A stretch of DNA of 64,000 nucleotides. Source: CAYNLK01 sp964398055 (lineage in GTDB: Bacteria; Chloroflexota; Anaerolineae; 4572-78; J111). The DNA lies in NCBI GenBank assembly GCA_964398055.1, contig CAYNLK010000003.1, positions 1 to 64,000 on the forward strand, read 5' to 3'. The translations under genes were made by a program, and so were the position numbers. Below are positions 48,023-55,958 of this stretch, one piece after another. Positions within the stretch are counted from its first letter, which is position 1, and each line of letters begins with the position of its first letter. The notes beneath the pieces are model-generated. The model had not been told where the DNA came from. It saw only the letters and a program-made list of their open reading frames with translations, and searched no databases.

Positions 48023-48979
48023 CTATTTGCCCTCCCGTTTGAACGACGTACCGTACGAAGCCGGCCAGGTGGCCTTGCCCACAAAGAAGATCAACACGAT
48101 CAGGGTGATGATATACGGAAAAGCCACCAGAAATTGGTAGGGAATGTTCAAATTGAGCGCCTGAATGCGGAGCTGGAGCGCGTCGGCCGCGCCAAAAAGG
48201 AGGGTCCCCAACATCACCCCCAACGGCTCCCACTTACCAAAGACAATGGCCGTGTAAGCAATAAAACCACGGCCCGCGCTCATATTCTCCTGAAAGGAGT
48301 TGAGTAGCCCAATGGACAGAAACGAACCGGCCAGACCGGACAACGCCCCGGTGCAAATCAGGGTGAGATAACGCACCCGGACCACGCTGATGCCGACTGT
48401 GTCGGCGGCGTGAGGATGTTCGCCCACAGCCCGAATCTTCAGCCCCCAGGTAGTCCGATAGAGGACCCACCAAATCAGCGGCACAATCAAAAAGGCCAGG
48501 TAAACCAGCGGCAGTTGGTTGAAGAGGATTGGGCCGATGATGGGGATATCACTCAACAGAGGAATTTTCCAATTGCTCATACTGGGGACGGTAATCACCG
48601 TATCGACAATGCCCTCAGAACCTTGAAAGACCAGCACAAACAAGGTACTGGAGAGACCCAACGCCCCAATATTCAACGCCACCGCCGAGACAATCTGATT
48701 GGCCCCAATGGTAACCGCCATAAACGCAAAGGCCAGGGCAACCAAAACACCGGCCACGATGGCCAGAGCCAGGCCACCCCAGACATAACCGGTCAAATAA
48801 CTACCGATCACCCCGCCAATTGTGCCCATCAACATCATCCCTTCCATGCCAAAGGTGACCACTCCGGTCCGTTCACTGAGCAGGCCGCCCATGGCCGCCA
48901 GCAACAGCGGCGTAGTCACCCGTAAAATGGCGGCATAGAATTCAATGTTGGTCAAGATATCGATGAGTTGTTCAAGCAT
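48023..48979 (-). CDS. ABC transporter permease, BMP/nucleoside family (second permease)
   Basis: 318 residues from the ATG at 48979, which overlaps the first permease gene by 8 bases; a longer frame to 49072 lies inside that gene and is rejected. About eight to ten hydrophobic segments, with 'LSERTGVVTFGMEGMMLMG' near the N-terminus and 'RAVGEHPHAADTVGISVVRVRYLTLICTGALSGLAG' in the conserved ATPase-contact loop, as in YufQ/NupQ-type nucleoside permeases. Confidence 0.92.
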   Translation of the reverse strand: MLEQLIDILTNIEFYAAILRVTTPLLLAAMGGLLSERTGVVTFGMEGMMLMGTIGGVIGSYLTGYVWGGLALAIVAGVLVALAFAFMAVTIGANQIVSAVALNIGALGLSSTLFVLVFQGSEGIVDTVITVPSMSNWKIPLLSDIPIIGPILFNQLPLVYLAFLIVPLIWWVLYRTTWGLKIRAVGEHPHAADTVGISVVRVRYLTLICTGALSGLAGSFLSIGLLNSFQENMSAGRGFIAYTAIVFGKWEPLGVMLGTLLFGAADALQLRIQALNLNIPYQFLVAFPYIITLIVLIFFVGKATWPASYGTSFKREGK

Positions 48980-50204
48980 ATTCTGCCTCTTTGTGATCCG
49001 ACTGGGGGCTGGCTTTGGGCTTGCGGTTGTTCGGGCTGAAGCGAGGTTTGATATCAATCGTGGTTCCGGCAATGGCGAACAAAATCGCCAGCGATTGGAT
49101 CACAAACACAATCGACACGGGCACGCCGGTAATGATTTGCATCTTGTTGGCCCCGGCCCGCAACGAGCCAAAAAACAGGGCACTGAGCAACACGCCCAGG
49201 GGATGTAGCTGCCCAATCAGGGCTACGGGAATGCCGTCGAAGCCGGCATTGAGCAAAAAGTTTTCGATCACCTTATGTTGGGCGCCCATAATCTCCATCG
49301 CCGCGGCCAGACCGGCCAGCGCCCCGCTAATCAATGCGGTCGTCATAATCGTCCGAGGGACGCTGATCCCCATATATCTGGCGGCCTGAGGGTTGATGCC
49401 CACCGCTCGCGCTCGAAAACCGATGGTAGTCTTGAACAGCAACAGATAAATCACCACTGCCGCCAGCACCGCCACAATCCCGGCCAGGGTAAAGCGCCGC
49501 ATAGCCGGAATTTGCAGCAAGGCATCGTAGCTGGGCCAGATTACAGCCAGCACCGCCCCAACGGTCGGGTTATTCAGCACCGTATCTAACGATGGGAACT
49601 GCGCTCCGGCCGCCAGATCGGCTGACTTGGGAAAGGGTTGGGTGGGATCTTTGATACCCGGCCAGGTCCAAAACTGCCAGGTCCAGCCCTGGGGCTGGTC
49701 GATGCGAATGACCCAATTGAACAACTGGATGGCAATATAATTCATCAACAGCGTCGTCAGTACTTCATTGAAGCCCCGCGCCGCTTTGAGATAGCCGGGA
49801 ATAGCCGCCCACAAGGCCCCGGCCAGGGCCGCGGCCAGCAGGGTCGTTGGCAGCAATAACCAGGCCGGCCAATCGGTCAAGGTGATGCCGATCCAGGTGG
49901 TGGCAATTGCGCCCAGGTACAGTTGCCCTTCGGCCCCAATGTTGAAAAAGCCGCCACGATACCCATAGGCTACGGCCAGGCCGGTAAAAACCAGCGGAAT
50001 CGTCCGGATCAGGGTCGCAGCCAGGGCGTTGGGACTGCCAAAAGCGCCGCTGAACAGGGCGCTGTAAGCCTCCAGCGGGCTGGCCCCACGCAGGATAATG
50101 AGGACGCTGCTGAGTAGAAAGGCCGCCAGAATGGCCAGCAGGGGGATCAAGATATTGAAGGCGCGTTCCAACAGCCGGCGTTTCAATCTTTCCCAGGGCG
50201 TCAT
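48972..50204 (-). CDS. ABC transporter permease, BMP/nucleoside family (first permease)
   Basis: 410 residues, about ten membrane segments, with 'YRGGFFNIGAEGQLYLGAI' and 'FRARAVGINPQAARYMGISVPRTIMTTALISGALAGLAAAMEIMGAQHKV', the family's conserved loops (YufP/NupP type). Its ATG overlaps the ATPase stop (ATGA at 50201-50204). Confidence 0.93.
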   Translation of the reverse strand: MTPWERLKRRLLERAFNILIPLLAILAAFLLSSVLIILRGASPLEAYSALFSGAFGSPNALAATLIRTIPLVFTGLAVAYGYRGGFFNIGAEGQLYLGAIATTWIGITLTDWPAWLLLPTTLLAAALAGALWAAIPGYLKAARGFNEVLTTLLMNYIAIQLFNWVIRIDQPQGWTWQFWTWPGIKDPTQPFPKSADLAAGAQFPSLDTVLNNPTVGAVLAVIWPSYDALLQIPAMRRFTLAGIVAVLAAVVIYLLLFKTTIGFRARAVGINPQAARYMGISVPRTIMTTALISGALAGLAAAMEIMGAQHKVIENFLLNAGFDGIPVALIGQLHPLGVLLSALFFGSLRAGANKMQIITGVPVSIVFVIQSLAILFAIAGTTIDIKPRFSPNNRKPKASPQSDHKEAEYA

Positions 50205-51763
50205 GTTGAGCCGACCTCCTGAGGCGACGATTGAGCGGGGTCGTGTCGTTTCGCCCCGGCCATCATCAAGCCAATTTCATGGATATCAATCGCTTTGGCC
50301 GGCAGAATACCCATAATTTCTCCCTCGTACAGCACGGCGATCCGGTCCGACAGGGACAGGACCTCCTCCAACTCGGTTGAAATCAGCAGAATGGCCGCGC
50401 CGTTACTTCGCGCCTCGATCATCCTTTGGCGAACGTACTCGGTCGCGCCAATATCAAGGCCGCGGGTCGGCTGGGCTGCAATCAAGAGGTCGGGTTGGTG
50501 GCTCAATTCCCGGGCCAGCACCACCTTTTGTTGATTACCTCCGGAGAGTAATTTAGCCTCGATTTCCGGGCTGGGGGTGCGAATGCTGAACCGGGCAATA
50601 GTCTCGGCCACAAACTTATCAATAACTTTTTGCTTTAGAAAAGCTCGCTTAGAAAAGGGCGCCTGGCAAAACTGCTTACCGATAAGATTTTCCGCCACAG
50701 AGAAACCGAGCAGCAAACCGATTTGCTGCCGGTCGGCCGGGATATAAGCCACGTTCATATCGAACAGTTGCCGCGGTGAGCAATTGGTGGCCGCCTGCCC
50801 CAAGACGGTAATACGCCCGCCAGTTACCGGCCGCAGCCCGGCAATCGTCTCGGCCAGTTCGGTTTGGCCGTTGCCGTCAACCCCGGCAATACCCAGGATT
50901 TCACCCCGGCGGACCTCAAACGAAATATGTTTGAGCGCCGGCAGCCCGCGATCATTGAGCGCCGACAGGTTATCCACCACCAGCACTACTTCGCCGCTGT
51001 TCAACTCTGGCTTCGCGATGTCCAGAAAAACTTCCCGTCCGACCATCATTTTGGCCAGTTGGTGGGTATCGGTGTCGGTCACATTGACGGTATCGACCAC
51101 GGCCCCATCCCGCAGTACGGTGACCCGGTCACACACGCTCATCACCTCTTCTAACTTGTGGGTGATGAAGATAATCGACAGACCCTGTTCGGTTAAACCT
51201 TTCAGCACCCTGAACAGTTCCTCAACCTCGCCGGGAGTCAGCACTGCGGTCGGCTCATCCAGGATCAGCAACTCGGCCTGGCGATACAGCGCCTTGATAA
51301 TCTCGACCCGCTGCTGAATCCCGACCGGCAACTGCCAGATTTTAGCCTGCGGGTCAACCGGGAGGCCATACTGTTGGCCAATTTTGACGATTTCCTGAGC
51401 CACGGCGTTCAAATCAAGCAGCGGCTCCCGCGGCGAGGGCAATCCCAACACCACATTCTCGGCCACGGTCAGCGGCGGCACCAGCATAAAGTGTTGGTGG
51501 ACCATACCGATGCCCAGAGCAATGGCGTCGCGGGCCTGGTGGATCTCAACCGGCTGTCCCTGCCAGATAATCCGGCCGCTATCAGGCCGGTAGACGCCGT
51601 AAACGCAGTTCATCAGGGTGGTTTTACCGGCGCCGTTTTCGCCCAGCAGAGCATGAATTTCTCCCCGCTGAATTTCAAGGTCGACGTCATCGTTGGCCAT
51701 CACGCCGGGGAAAGTTTTCCGGATCTTTTCCAGCCGCAAAAGTTCAGTCACAGCTGCACCCAT
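50201..51763 (-). CDS. ABC transporter ATPase with two nucleotide-binding domains, BMP/nucleoside family
   Basis: 520 residues from the ATG at 51763 (GGAAGGGG upstream; the ATG at 51793 lies in a GC-rich hairpin). Two fused ATPase units: first Walker A 'GENGAGKTT', signature 'LPVGIQQRVEIIKAL', Walker B 'LLILDEPTAVLTPGE'; second 'GVDGNGQTELAETIAGL', signature 'LSGGNQQKVVLAREL', 'DLLIAAQPTRGLDIGA'. As in YufO/RbsA-type proteins, the second site is degenerate. Energises the two permeases downstream. Confidence 0.95.
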   Translation of the reverse strand: MGAAVTELLRLEKIRKTFPGVMANDDVDLEIQRGEIHALLGENGAGKTTLMNCVYGVYRPDSGRIIWQGQPVEIHQARDAIALGIGMVHQHFMLVPPLTVAENVVLGLPSPREPLLDLNAVAQEIVKIGQQYGLPVDPQAKIWQLPVGIQQRVEIIKALYRQAELLILDEPTAVLTPGEVEELFRVLKGLTEQGLSIIFITHKLEEVMSVCDRVTVLRDGAVVDTVNVTDTDTHQLAKMMVGREVFLDIAKPELNSGEVVLVVDNLSALNDRGLPALKHISFEVRRGEILGIAGVDGNGQTELAETIAGLRPVTGGRITVLGQAATNCSPRQLFDMNVAYIPADRQQIGLLLGFSVAENLIGKQFCQAPFSKRAFLKQKVIDKFVAETIARFSIRTPSPEIEAKLLSGGNQQKVVLARELSHQPDLLIAAQPTRGLDIGATEYVRQRMIEARSNGAAILLISTELEEVLSLSDRIAVLYEGEIMGILPAKAIDIHEIGLMMAGAKRHDPAQSSPQEVGST

Positions 51764-51780
51764 AAATACCCCTTCCCTGG

Positions 51781-51806
51781 CCCCTCCCCCCATTTAGGGG
51801 GAGGGG
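51781..51806. repeat. GC-rich palindrome between the binding-protein and ATPase genes
   Basis: CCCCTCCCCC (51781-51790) and GGGGGAGGGG (51797-51806) form a perfect 10-bp stem with a 6-base A/T-rich loop. In the mRNA this hairpin follows the binding-protein stop, where it could protect the upstream message or cut read-through into the ATPase gene. Confidence 0.65.
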
Positions 51807-51843
51807 TTGGGGTTGGGATTCATCGATCAATACCTTCAATTGT

Positions 51844-52977
51844 TTACAGGTCGGTGCGCACTTCCAGGTTGGGCAGGCTGGCCGGGTCCTTCATATAGTC
51901 GTGGAGCGTCTTGACAATATCCTGTTCTATCTCGGCCGGAACCAGGCCATAGAAGGGTTCCAACGCCACCGAGCCATCGACCAGGCCCAGAGCAAAGTGG
52001 CCGCCGGGTTCACCGCTCATAATTCGTCTCACCGTCCACTCCATATTTTTGCCGACCTCTTCCTTCCAACCGCCCAAGATTATGTCCGGGGCCAGGTAGT
52101 TCTTGTCTCGCACCCAGGAGATCACCCGGATGTATTTGCCGGCCTCAGCCGCTTCGCGCGCCGCTTCAACCGTGCCGGTATCGCCAGCATCGGCTTGTAG
52201 GATCAACACGTCAGCGCCCTGCTCGATAGCCGCTTTGGCCAGCTCTTTAGCTTTGGCCGGGTCATCCCAGGAACCCACGTAGGACTCGATGATCTCGGCG
52301 TCACCCTTGCCGATATCCGCGCAGGCCTGGCGCATCATCTTGAGATGGTGCGACCAAATGGGGAACTCCGTGCCGGTGATAGCGGCGATTTTGCCGCTTT
52401 CACTAATCTGGCAGGCCAACCGGCCCATGAAGTAGCCGCCTTCGCCCGCCGAGAAGGTGATCGTGTAAAGATTGGCCAGATCATCGGCGCTGCCGTTATT
52501 CTGGATGAAGTTAACATCGGGATATTCCTGGGCTACCTGGTAAATGGGATCGGCATATTCATATCCGTGGGCCAGAACGATGTCGTAACCGGCTTCGGCA
52601 TACTCCCGCATCACCTGAGCCGCATCGGCCACGGCCACCCGCTCGCTATAGGCAATGTCAAAGCCGTAGTTGTCGCGCAGGTGGACCAAACCCAGGTAAG
52701 CTGAGGTAGTCCAACCGGCGTCGTTGACCGGGCCGGGAAAGACCGCGGCGATCTTTTTGCCGGTGCCGTCCATCTCCATAACAGCCTCGGCCTCGGCTGG
52801 TACTTGCACCTCAACGGTCACGACGACTTCTTTTTCAACCTCTTTGACAACTTCCTTCTCGACCTCGACCGTTACAACTTTTTCTACTACCTGCGGCGTG
52901 GGGGCCGGTCCGCAAGCTGCTATCAGGGCCAGGCCAAGAGCCAGAACCAATAATATTAGAATTGAGCGGAATTTCAT
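51844..52977 (-). CDS. BMP-family (PnrA-like) substrate-binding lipoprotein
   Basis: 377 residues: lipoprotein leader with lipobox AAC (Cys22), a 35-residue Val/Glu/Lys linker, and the BMP fold: 'GKKIAAVFPGPVNDAGWTTSAYLGLVHL', 'YDIVLAHGYEYADPIYQVAQEYPDVNFIQNNG', 'EGGYFMGRLACQISESGKIAAITG'. PnrA-like proteins bind purine nucleosides. First gene of the importer (binding protein, ATPase, two permeases), with AAGGAGG before the ATG. Confidence 0.94.
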   Translation of the reverse strand: MKFRSILILLVLALGLALIAACGPAPTPQVVEKVVTVEVEKEVVKEVEKEVVVTVEVQVPAEAEAVMEMDGTGKKIAAVFPGPVNDAGWTTSAYLGLVHLRDNYGFDIAYSERVAVADAAQVMREYAEAGYDIVLAHGYEYADPIYQVAQEYPDVNFIQNNGSADDLANLYTITFSAGEGGYFMGRLACQISESGKIAAITGTEFPIWSHHLKMMRQACADIGKGDAEIIESYVGSWDDPAKAKELAKAAIEQGADVLILQADAGDTGTVEAAREAAEAGKYIRVISWVRDKNYLAPDIILGGWKEEVGKNMEWTVRRIMSGEPGGHFALGLVDGSVALEPFYGLVPAEIEQDIVKTLHDYMKDPASLPNLEVRTDL

Positions 52978-53069
52978 ATCTACATCCTCCTTAGTTCCTG
53001 ACTAAATTACCAGTCAATTTATAGATATTATCTGACATATCCAATTTCAGAAATCTTTAAGTCGGCGGT

Positions 53070-53110
53070 ATCACCTCCTTACCCAAGCTGAATTAACTCA
53101 ATGTCATTGA
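53070..53110 (-). promoter_or_regulatory. Leader elements upstream of the importer operon
   Basis: Within the 243-base gap before the binding-protein gene: a 13-base palindrome TCAATGACATTGA (53098-53110), and the stretch TAAGGAGGTGAT (53081-53070, minus strand), a perfect full-length Shine-Dalgarno match with no start codon at a usable distance. The real ribosome site (AAGGAGG) is about 90 bases further on. The rest of the gap shows no hairpin or frame. Confidence 0.4.
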
Positions 53111-53220
53111 ATTAGTTTATCGGGGTCGAATCTTTAGCTGGGCGCCGGGGCGTGACCGCTTGATCCTACCGGAAGGCTTCGCTCAGGCTCAACCCCAGGC
53201 TTAATTAAGGACATTGTCGA

Positions 53221-53592
53221 TTAGCCGGCGACCATATCAGCGCGAGTCCGGTCAACGGTGACTCCGGCCGAGGCGGCGTAAGGGACGGCCCTGGGCTTTT
53301 CGACCGTCACAATCGCCCGCTCGACCCGGCCATCCGTGAAGCACAGTTTTAAAATCTCCAACGCTAACTTTTCAATTAAAAAGAATTCAGCCGTTTCCAC
53401 TAATTTGATAGTCGGATTGATGATATCGCGATAGTCGATGGCATCGGCCAGATCATCGGATGCAGCCGCCGTGTGATCGCTGAAAAGGGTGATGTTGATA
53501 ATCACATCCTGCTTCTGCACTCGCTCCTCGGGCAGTGTGCCGATAATTGCCCGGCACAATAGATCTTTGATATGAATCTGATCAACCGCCAT
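53221..53592 (-). CDS. folB: Dihydroneopterin aldolase family protein
   Basis: 123 residues: 'DQIHIKDLLCRAIIGTLPEERVQKQDVIINITLFSD', 'DAIDYRDIINPTIKLVETAEFFLIEKLALEILKLCF', 'RAIVTVEKPRAVPYAASAGVTVDRTR'. The conserved active-site Glu (in 'LPEERV') and Lys ('VEKPRA') are present. FolB splits dihydroneopterin to hydroxymethyl-dihydropterin and glycolaldehyde in folate synthesis. No folE, folK or folP is nearby; it sits between a heterocycle deaminase and a nucleoside-type importer. GAGGAGG precedes the ATG. A 24-base perfect palindrome lies 30 bases upstream. Confidence 0.93.
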   Translation of the reverse strand: MAVDQIHIKDLLCRAIIGTLPEERVQKQDVIINITLFSDHTAAASDDLADAIDYRDIINPTIKLVETAEFFLIEKLALEILKLCFTDGRVERAIVTVEKPRAVPYAASAGVTVDRTRADMVAG

Positions 53593-53621
53593 AGTTCTAC
53601 CTCCTCAGAGAATAACTTTGG

Positions 53622-53645
53622 TTGGACAAACTTAAGTTTGTCCAA
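53622..53645. promoter_or_regulatory. 24-base perfect palindrome, candidate operator before folB
   Basis: Half-site TTGGACAAACTT is followed by its exact reverse complement with no spacer (centre CTTAAG). It lies between the deaminase stop and folB, 30 bases upstream of the folB ATG. Absence of a loop and of a T tract makes a protein-binding operator likelier than a terminator. The AAACTTAAGTTT core resembles ROK-type operators, but the regulator is unknown. Confidence 0.6.
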
Positions 53646-53651
53646 TCCATT

Positions 53652-55031
53652 TTACCACTTGACTTGCTCTAAAGAATATTTCATTTTCTCGGCCCGGTCA
53701 AACAAATTGTCGCACACGGCCCGGGCTTTTGCCAGTACCGCCTTCTCATCAACCACGGTAATCGCTTTGTTACGCATCACAATTTGGCCATCGATGATGA
53801 CGGTATCGACCTGGCCAGCCTCGGCGTTGTAGACCAAAGCCGATGGAATCCGGTGCACCGGCATGATCAAAGGGGAGTCAAGATCAACCACCACCACATC
53901 GGCCTTCTTGCCTACCTCCAGGGAGCCAATCCAATCAGGCTGGCCAAACGTCACCGCGCCGCCGCGACAAGCCATTTCCAGCACGTCCTCAGGGTAGAGA
54001 GCCATCGCGTCGAGACTGCCCACCTTTTGCAGGCAGGCGGTGAACTTGAGGGTTTCCATCATATTTTGAGAATTATTGCTGCCGGGGCCGTCGCTGGCCA
54101 GGGCCACAGTAACGCCTTTTTGCCGCAGCCGGGTGATCGGCGCAATACCGGAGGCCAGATACATGTTGGCAATGGGGCAATGGACCACCACTGCCTGCCG
54201 CCGGGCAATCAGATCTAGCTCATGATCCGACAGCCAGACGCTATGGACCAAATGGGTATTGGGACCGAGCGCGCCCAGATGATCCAGCCACTCGATATGG
54301 CGCAGATTGTGCAAGGCCAACAACATGTCGACCTCAGCCTTGGTTTCGGCCACATGAATGTGGGTGCCGATGCCCCATTCCCGGGCCAGGGCAAAGGTCT
54401 TTTTCATAGTCTCGTCGGAGCAGCCCCACGGGATAAGGGGGCCAAACTCAACCCGGATGCGGCCGCTGGCGCTGTTTTGCCAGGTATCCAGTAGCCGCCG
54501 GGTTTCGGCGATGATCTGGTCAGGGGCTTCCATAAAGTTGGGGTGGTAATTGTAGTCGGCCCAGCCGCGGGCCAGCAGCAAGCGGACGCCGGTTTCCTCA
54601 GCCGCCCGGCAGATACCGTCGCTGTTGCGCAGGTCGGTATGGATGTATTGGTGGTCAACAATGGCAGTCGCGCCGGAGCGGATATTTTCAATAAAACCCA
54701 ACAACCCGGCCACGTAAGCATCCTCCTCGGTGAGGGCGCTGGCCACGGGCCAGATGGCCGTTTTCAGCCACTCCAGCAGAGGCAGGTCATCGGCCAGGCC
54801 ACGCAGAAAGATTTGGAACAGGTGGGTGTGAGCGTTAACCATCCCCGGCATCACGGCCATTAAAGTAGCGTCGATAATCGTGTCGGCCTGGCCGCGCAAA
54901 CCGGCCGGGGGATCACCCGAGTCTACGGCGGTGATACGGTCGTCTTGAATATAAACATACCCCTTCGGCCAGACATCGCCGCGGCGGTTGACCGTAACGA
55001 TAGCCCCGTTTTCGATGAGTAGCTTGGTCAC
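53652..55031 (-). CDS. COG0402-type amidohydrolase (heterocycle deaminase)
   Basis: 459 residues of the metal-dependent TIM-barrel deaminase family. Motifs: 'PGMVNAHTHLFQIFLRGLADDLPLLEWL' (HxH), 'GIGTHIHVAETKAEV' (His and catalytic Glu), 'VHSVWLSDHELDLIARRQAVVVHCP' and 'LASDGPGSNN' (metal Asp). Relatives deaminate guanine, 8-oxoguanine, S-adenosylhomocysteine, isoxanthopterin or triazines. The exact substrate cannot be assigned; the neighbouring FolB and purine-type importer favour a purine or pterin. The start is GTG at 55031 after GAGGCG. Confidence 0.9.
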   Translation of the reverse strand: MTKLLIENGAIVTVNRRGDVWPKGYVYIQDDRITAVDSGDPPAGLRGQADTIIDATLMAVMPGMVNAHTHLFQIFLRGLADDLPLLEWLKTAIWPVASALTEEDAYVAGLLGFIENIRSGATAIVDHQYIHTDLRNSDGICRAAEETGVRLLLARGWADYNYHPNFMEAPDQIIAETRRLLDTWQNSASGRIRVEFGPLIPWGCSDETMKKTFALAREWGIGTHIHVAETKAEVDMLLALHNLRHIEWLDHLGALGPNTHLVHSVWLSDHELDLIARRQAVVVHCPIANMYLASGIAPITRLRQKGVTVALASDGPGSNNSQNMMETLKFTACLQKVGSLDAMALYPEDVLEMACRGGAVTFGQPDWIGSLEVGKKADVVVVDLDSPLIMPVHRIPSALVYNAEAGQVDTVIIDGQIVMRNKAITVVDEKAVLAKARAVCDNLFDRAEKMKYSLEQVKW

Positions 55032-55168
55032 TGGATCGCCTCACTGTTGGACGTAACTTTGTCAACGCTGACGGAACACAATTTAGAGAATGTTATTCAG
55101 TTGGCAGATTCATTGGCCGGCGGCTGCAATCGGGCCAGGATTTTTCACCAGGCTTATGCCCCCGGATC

Positions 55169-55705
55169 TCAGAGAGCCGGCGGCGTCATACAACAAATAA
55201 TGTGCAGTTCTTCCGGGCTGGCCGGAGCAAACTCTTGCAACAGGTCGCCATCAAAATAGATGCAATCACCCGGCTCCAAAAAGTGAGTTTTATCACTCAC
55301 CTTGATTTCCAGCTTACCCTGAACCACAAACATCCACTGTTCGGTCCGTTTAGCCAGGCGCATCGCCACCCGGCGGGTACCAGGATCCATCCGAATCAAG
55401 TAGGGCATCATCTGCCGGGTCAGATCGGGGGAGAGAAGTTCATAACCTATCTTGGAGTCAGGGAAATAGAGTTTGCGACGTTGGTGGGTCCGAACCACCA
55501 GACTGGGCTGGGAGTTCTCTAAGAAGTAGAACATCGGCACCTGGAGCGCGCTGGCAATGCTTTGCAGCGAGTTGAGCGAAGGAGAAAGCTGCTCATTCTC
55601 GATCTGGCTGAGGAAACCGGCCGTCAAATCTGTCCGAGCCCCCAGCTCACGCAGACTGAAGCCAAGTTTTTGGCGTTGCCGGCGAATACGTTCACCTATC
55701 CCCAT
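55169..55705 (-). CDS. XRE-family transcriptional regulator with C-terminal cupin
   Basis: 178 residues: helix-turn-helix (about 5-60, 'RIRRQRQKLGFSLRELGARTDLTAGFLSQIENEQLSPSLNSLQSIASAL') and a cupin domain (about 100-175, 'RTEQWMFVVQGKLEIKVSDKTHFLEPGDCIYFDGDLLQEFAP'). Such regulators sense small ligands in the cupin and often control adjacent uptake or catabolic genes. It is the first gene of the minus-strand deaminase-folB-importer run and may be its regulator. Confidence 0.92.
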   Translation of the reverse strand: MGIGERIRRQRQKLGFSLRELGARTDLTAGFLSQIENEQLSPSLNSLQSIASALQVPMFYFLENSQPSLVVRTHQRRKLYFPDSKIGYELLSPDLTRQMMPYLIRMDPGTRRVAMRLAKRTEQWMFVVQGKLEIKVSDKTHFLEPGDCIYFDGDLLQEFAPASPEELHIICCMTPPAL

Positions 55706-55896
55706 CGATGTCGCTCACCAAGATCATCCGCTTCATTGAGGCAAGAGCAACTGTATAGTAATAATAAACAAACGTATGCTCTCGATATACAACATCTTAG
55801 CATAAAACCATCGTTTTAGCCAATTGTGACAATATGTACCAAGTCGGGCAGGGTCAGGCTAAGACTGTTCCCAAAAAACCATTGTCCCAAGCTAAT

Positions 55897-55958
55897 GATA
55901 CGTGATGCGTGAAATATGACGAATTTACTCCGAAAATCCTTACGTATCACGTTTCACA
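55897..55958. repeat. Heptanucleotide repeat, inverted copies (GATACGT/GTGAAAC)
   Basis: Units GATACGT, GATGCGT, GAAATAT at 55897-55917, and on the opposite strand GTGAAAC, GTGATAC, GTAAGGA at about 55958-55938. The two blocks are inverted copies. The right block supplies the last codons and the TGA stop of the sensor kinase at 55947. A single related unit occurs at 25349-25358. Confidence 0.65.

Noticed and set aside
53066..53085. Plus-strand ATCACCTCCTTA, identical to the end of 16S rRNA
   Set aside because: No further rRNA similarity on either side; it is the complement of a Shine-Dalgarno-like stretch in a minus-strand leader.
52978..53220. Purine riboswitch before the BMP importer
   Set aside because: The conserved junction and loop sequences of the purine aptamer were not recognisable on the minus strand.
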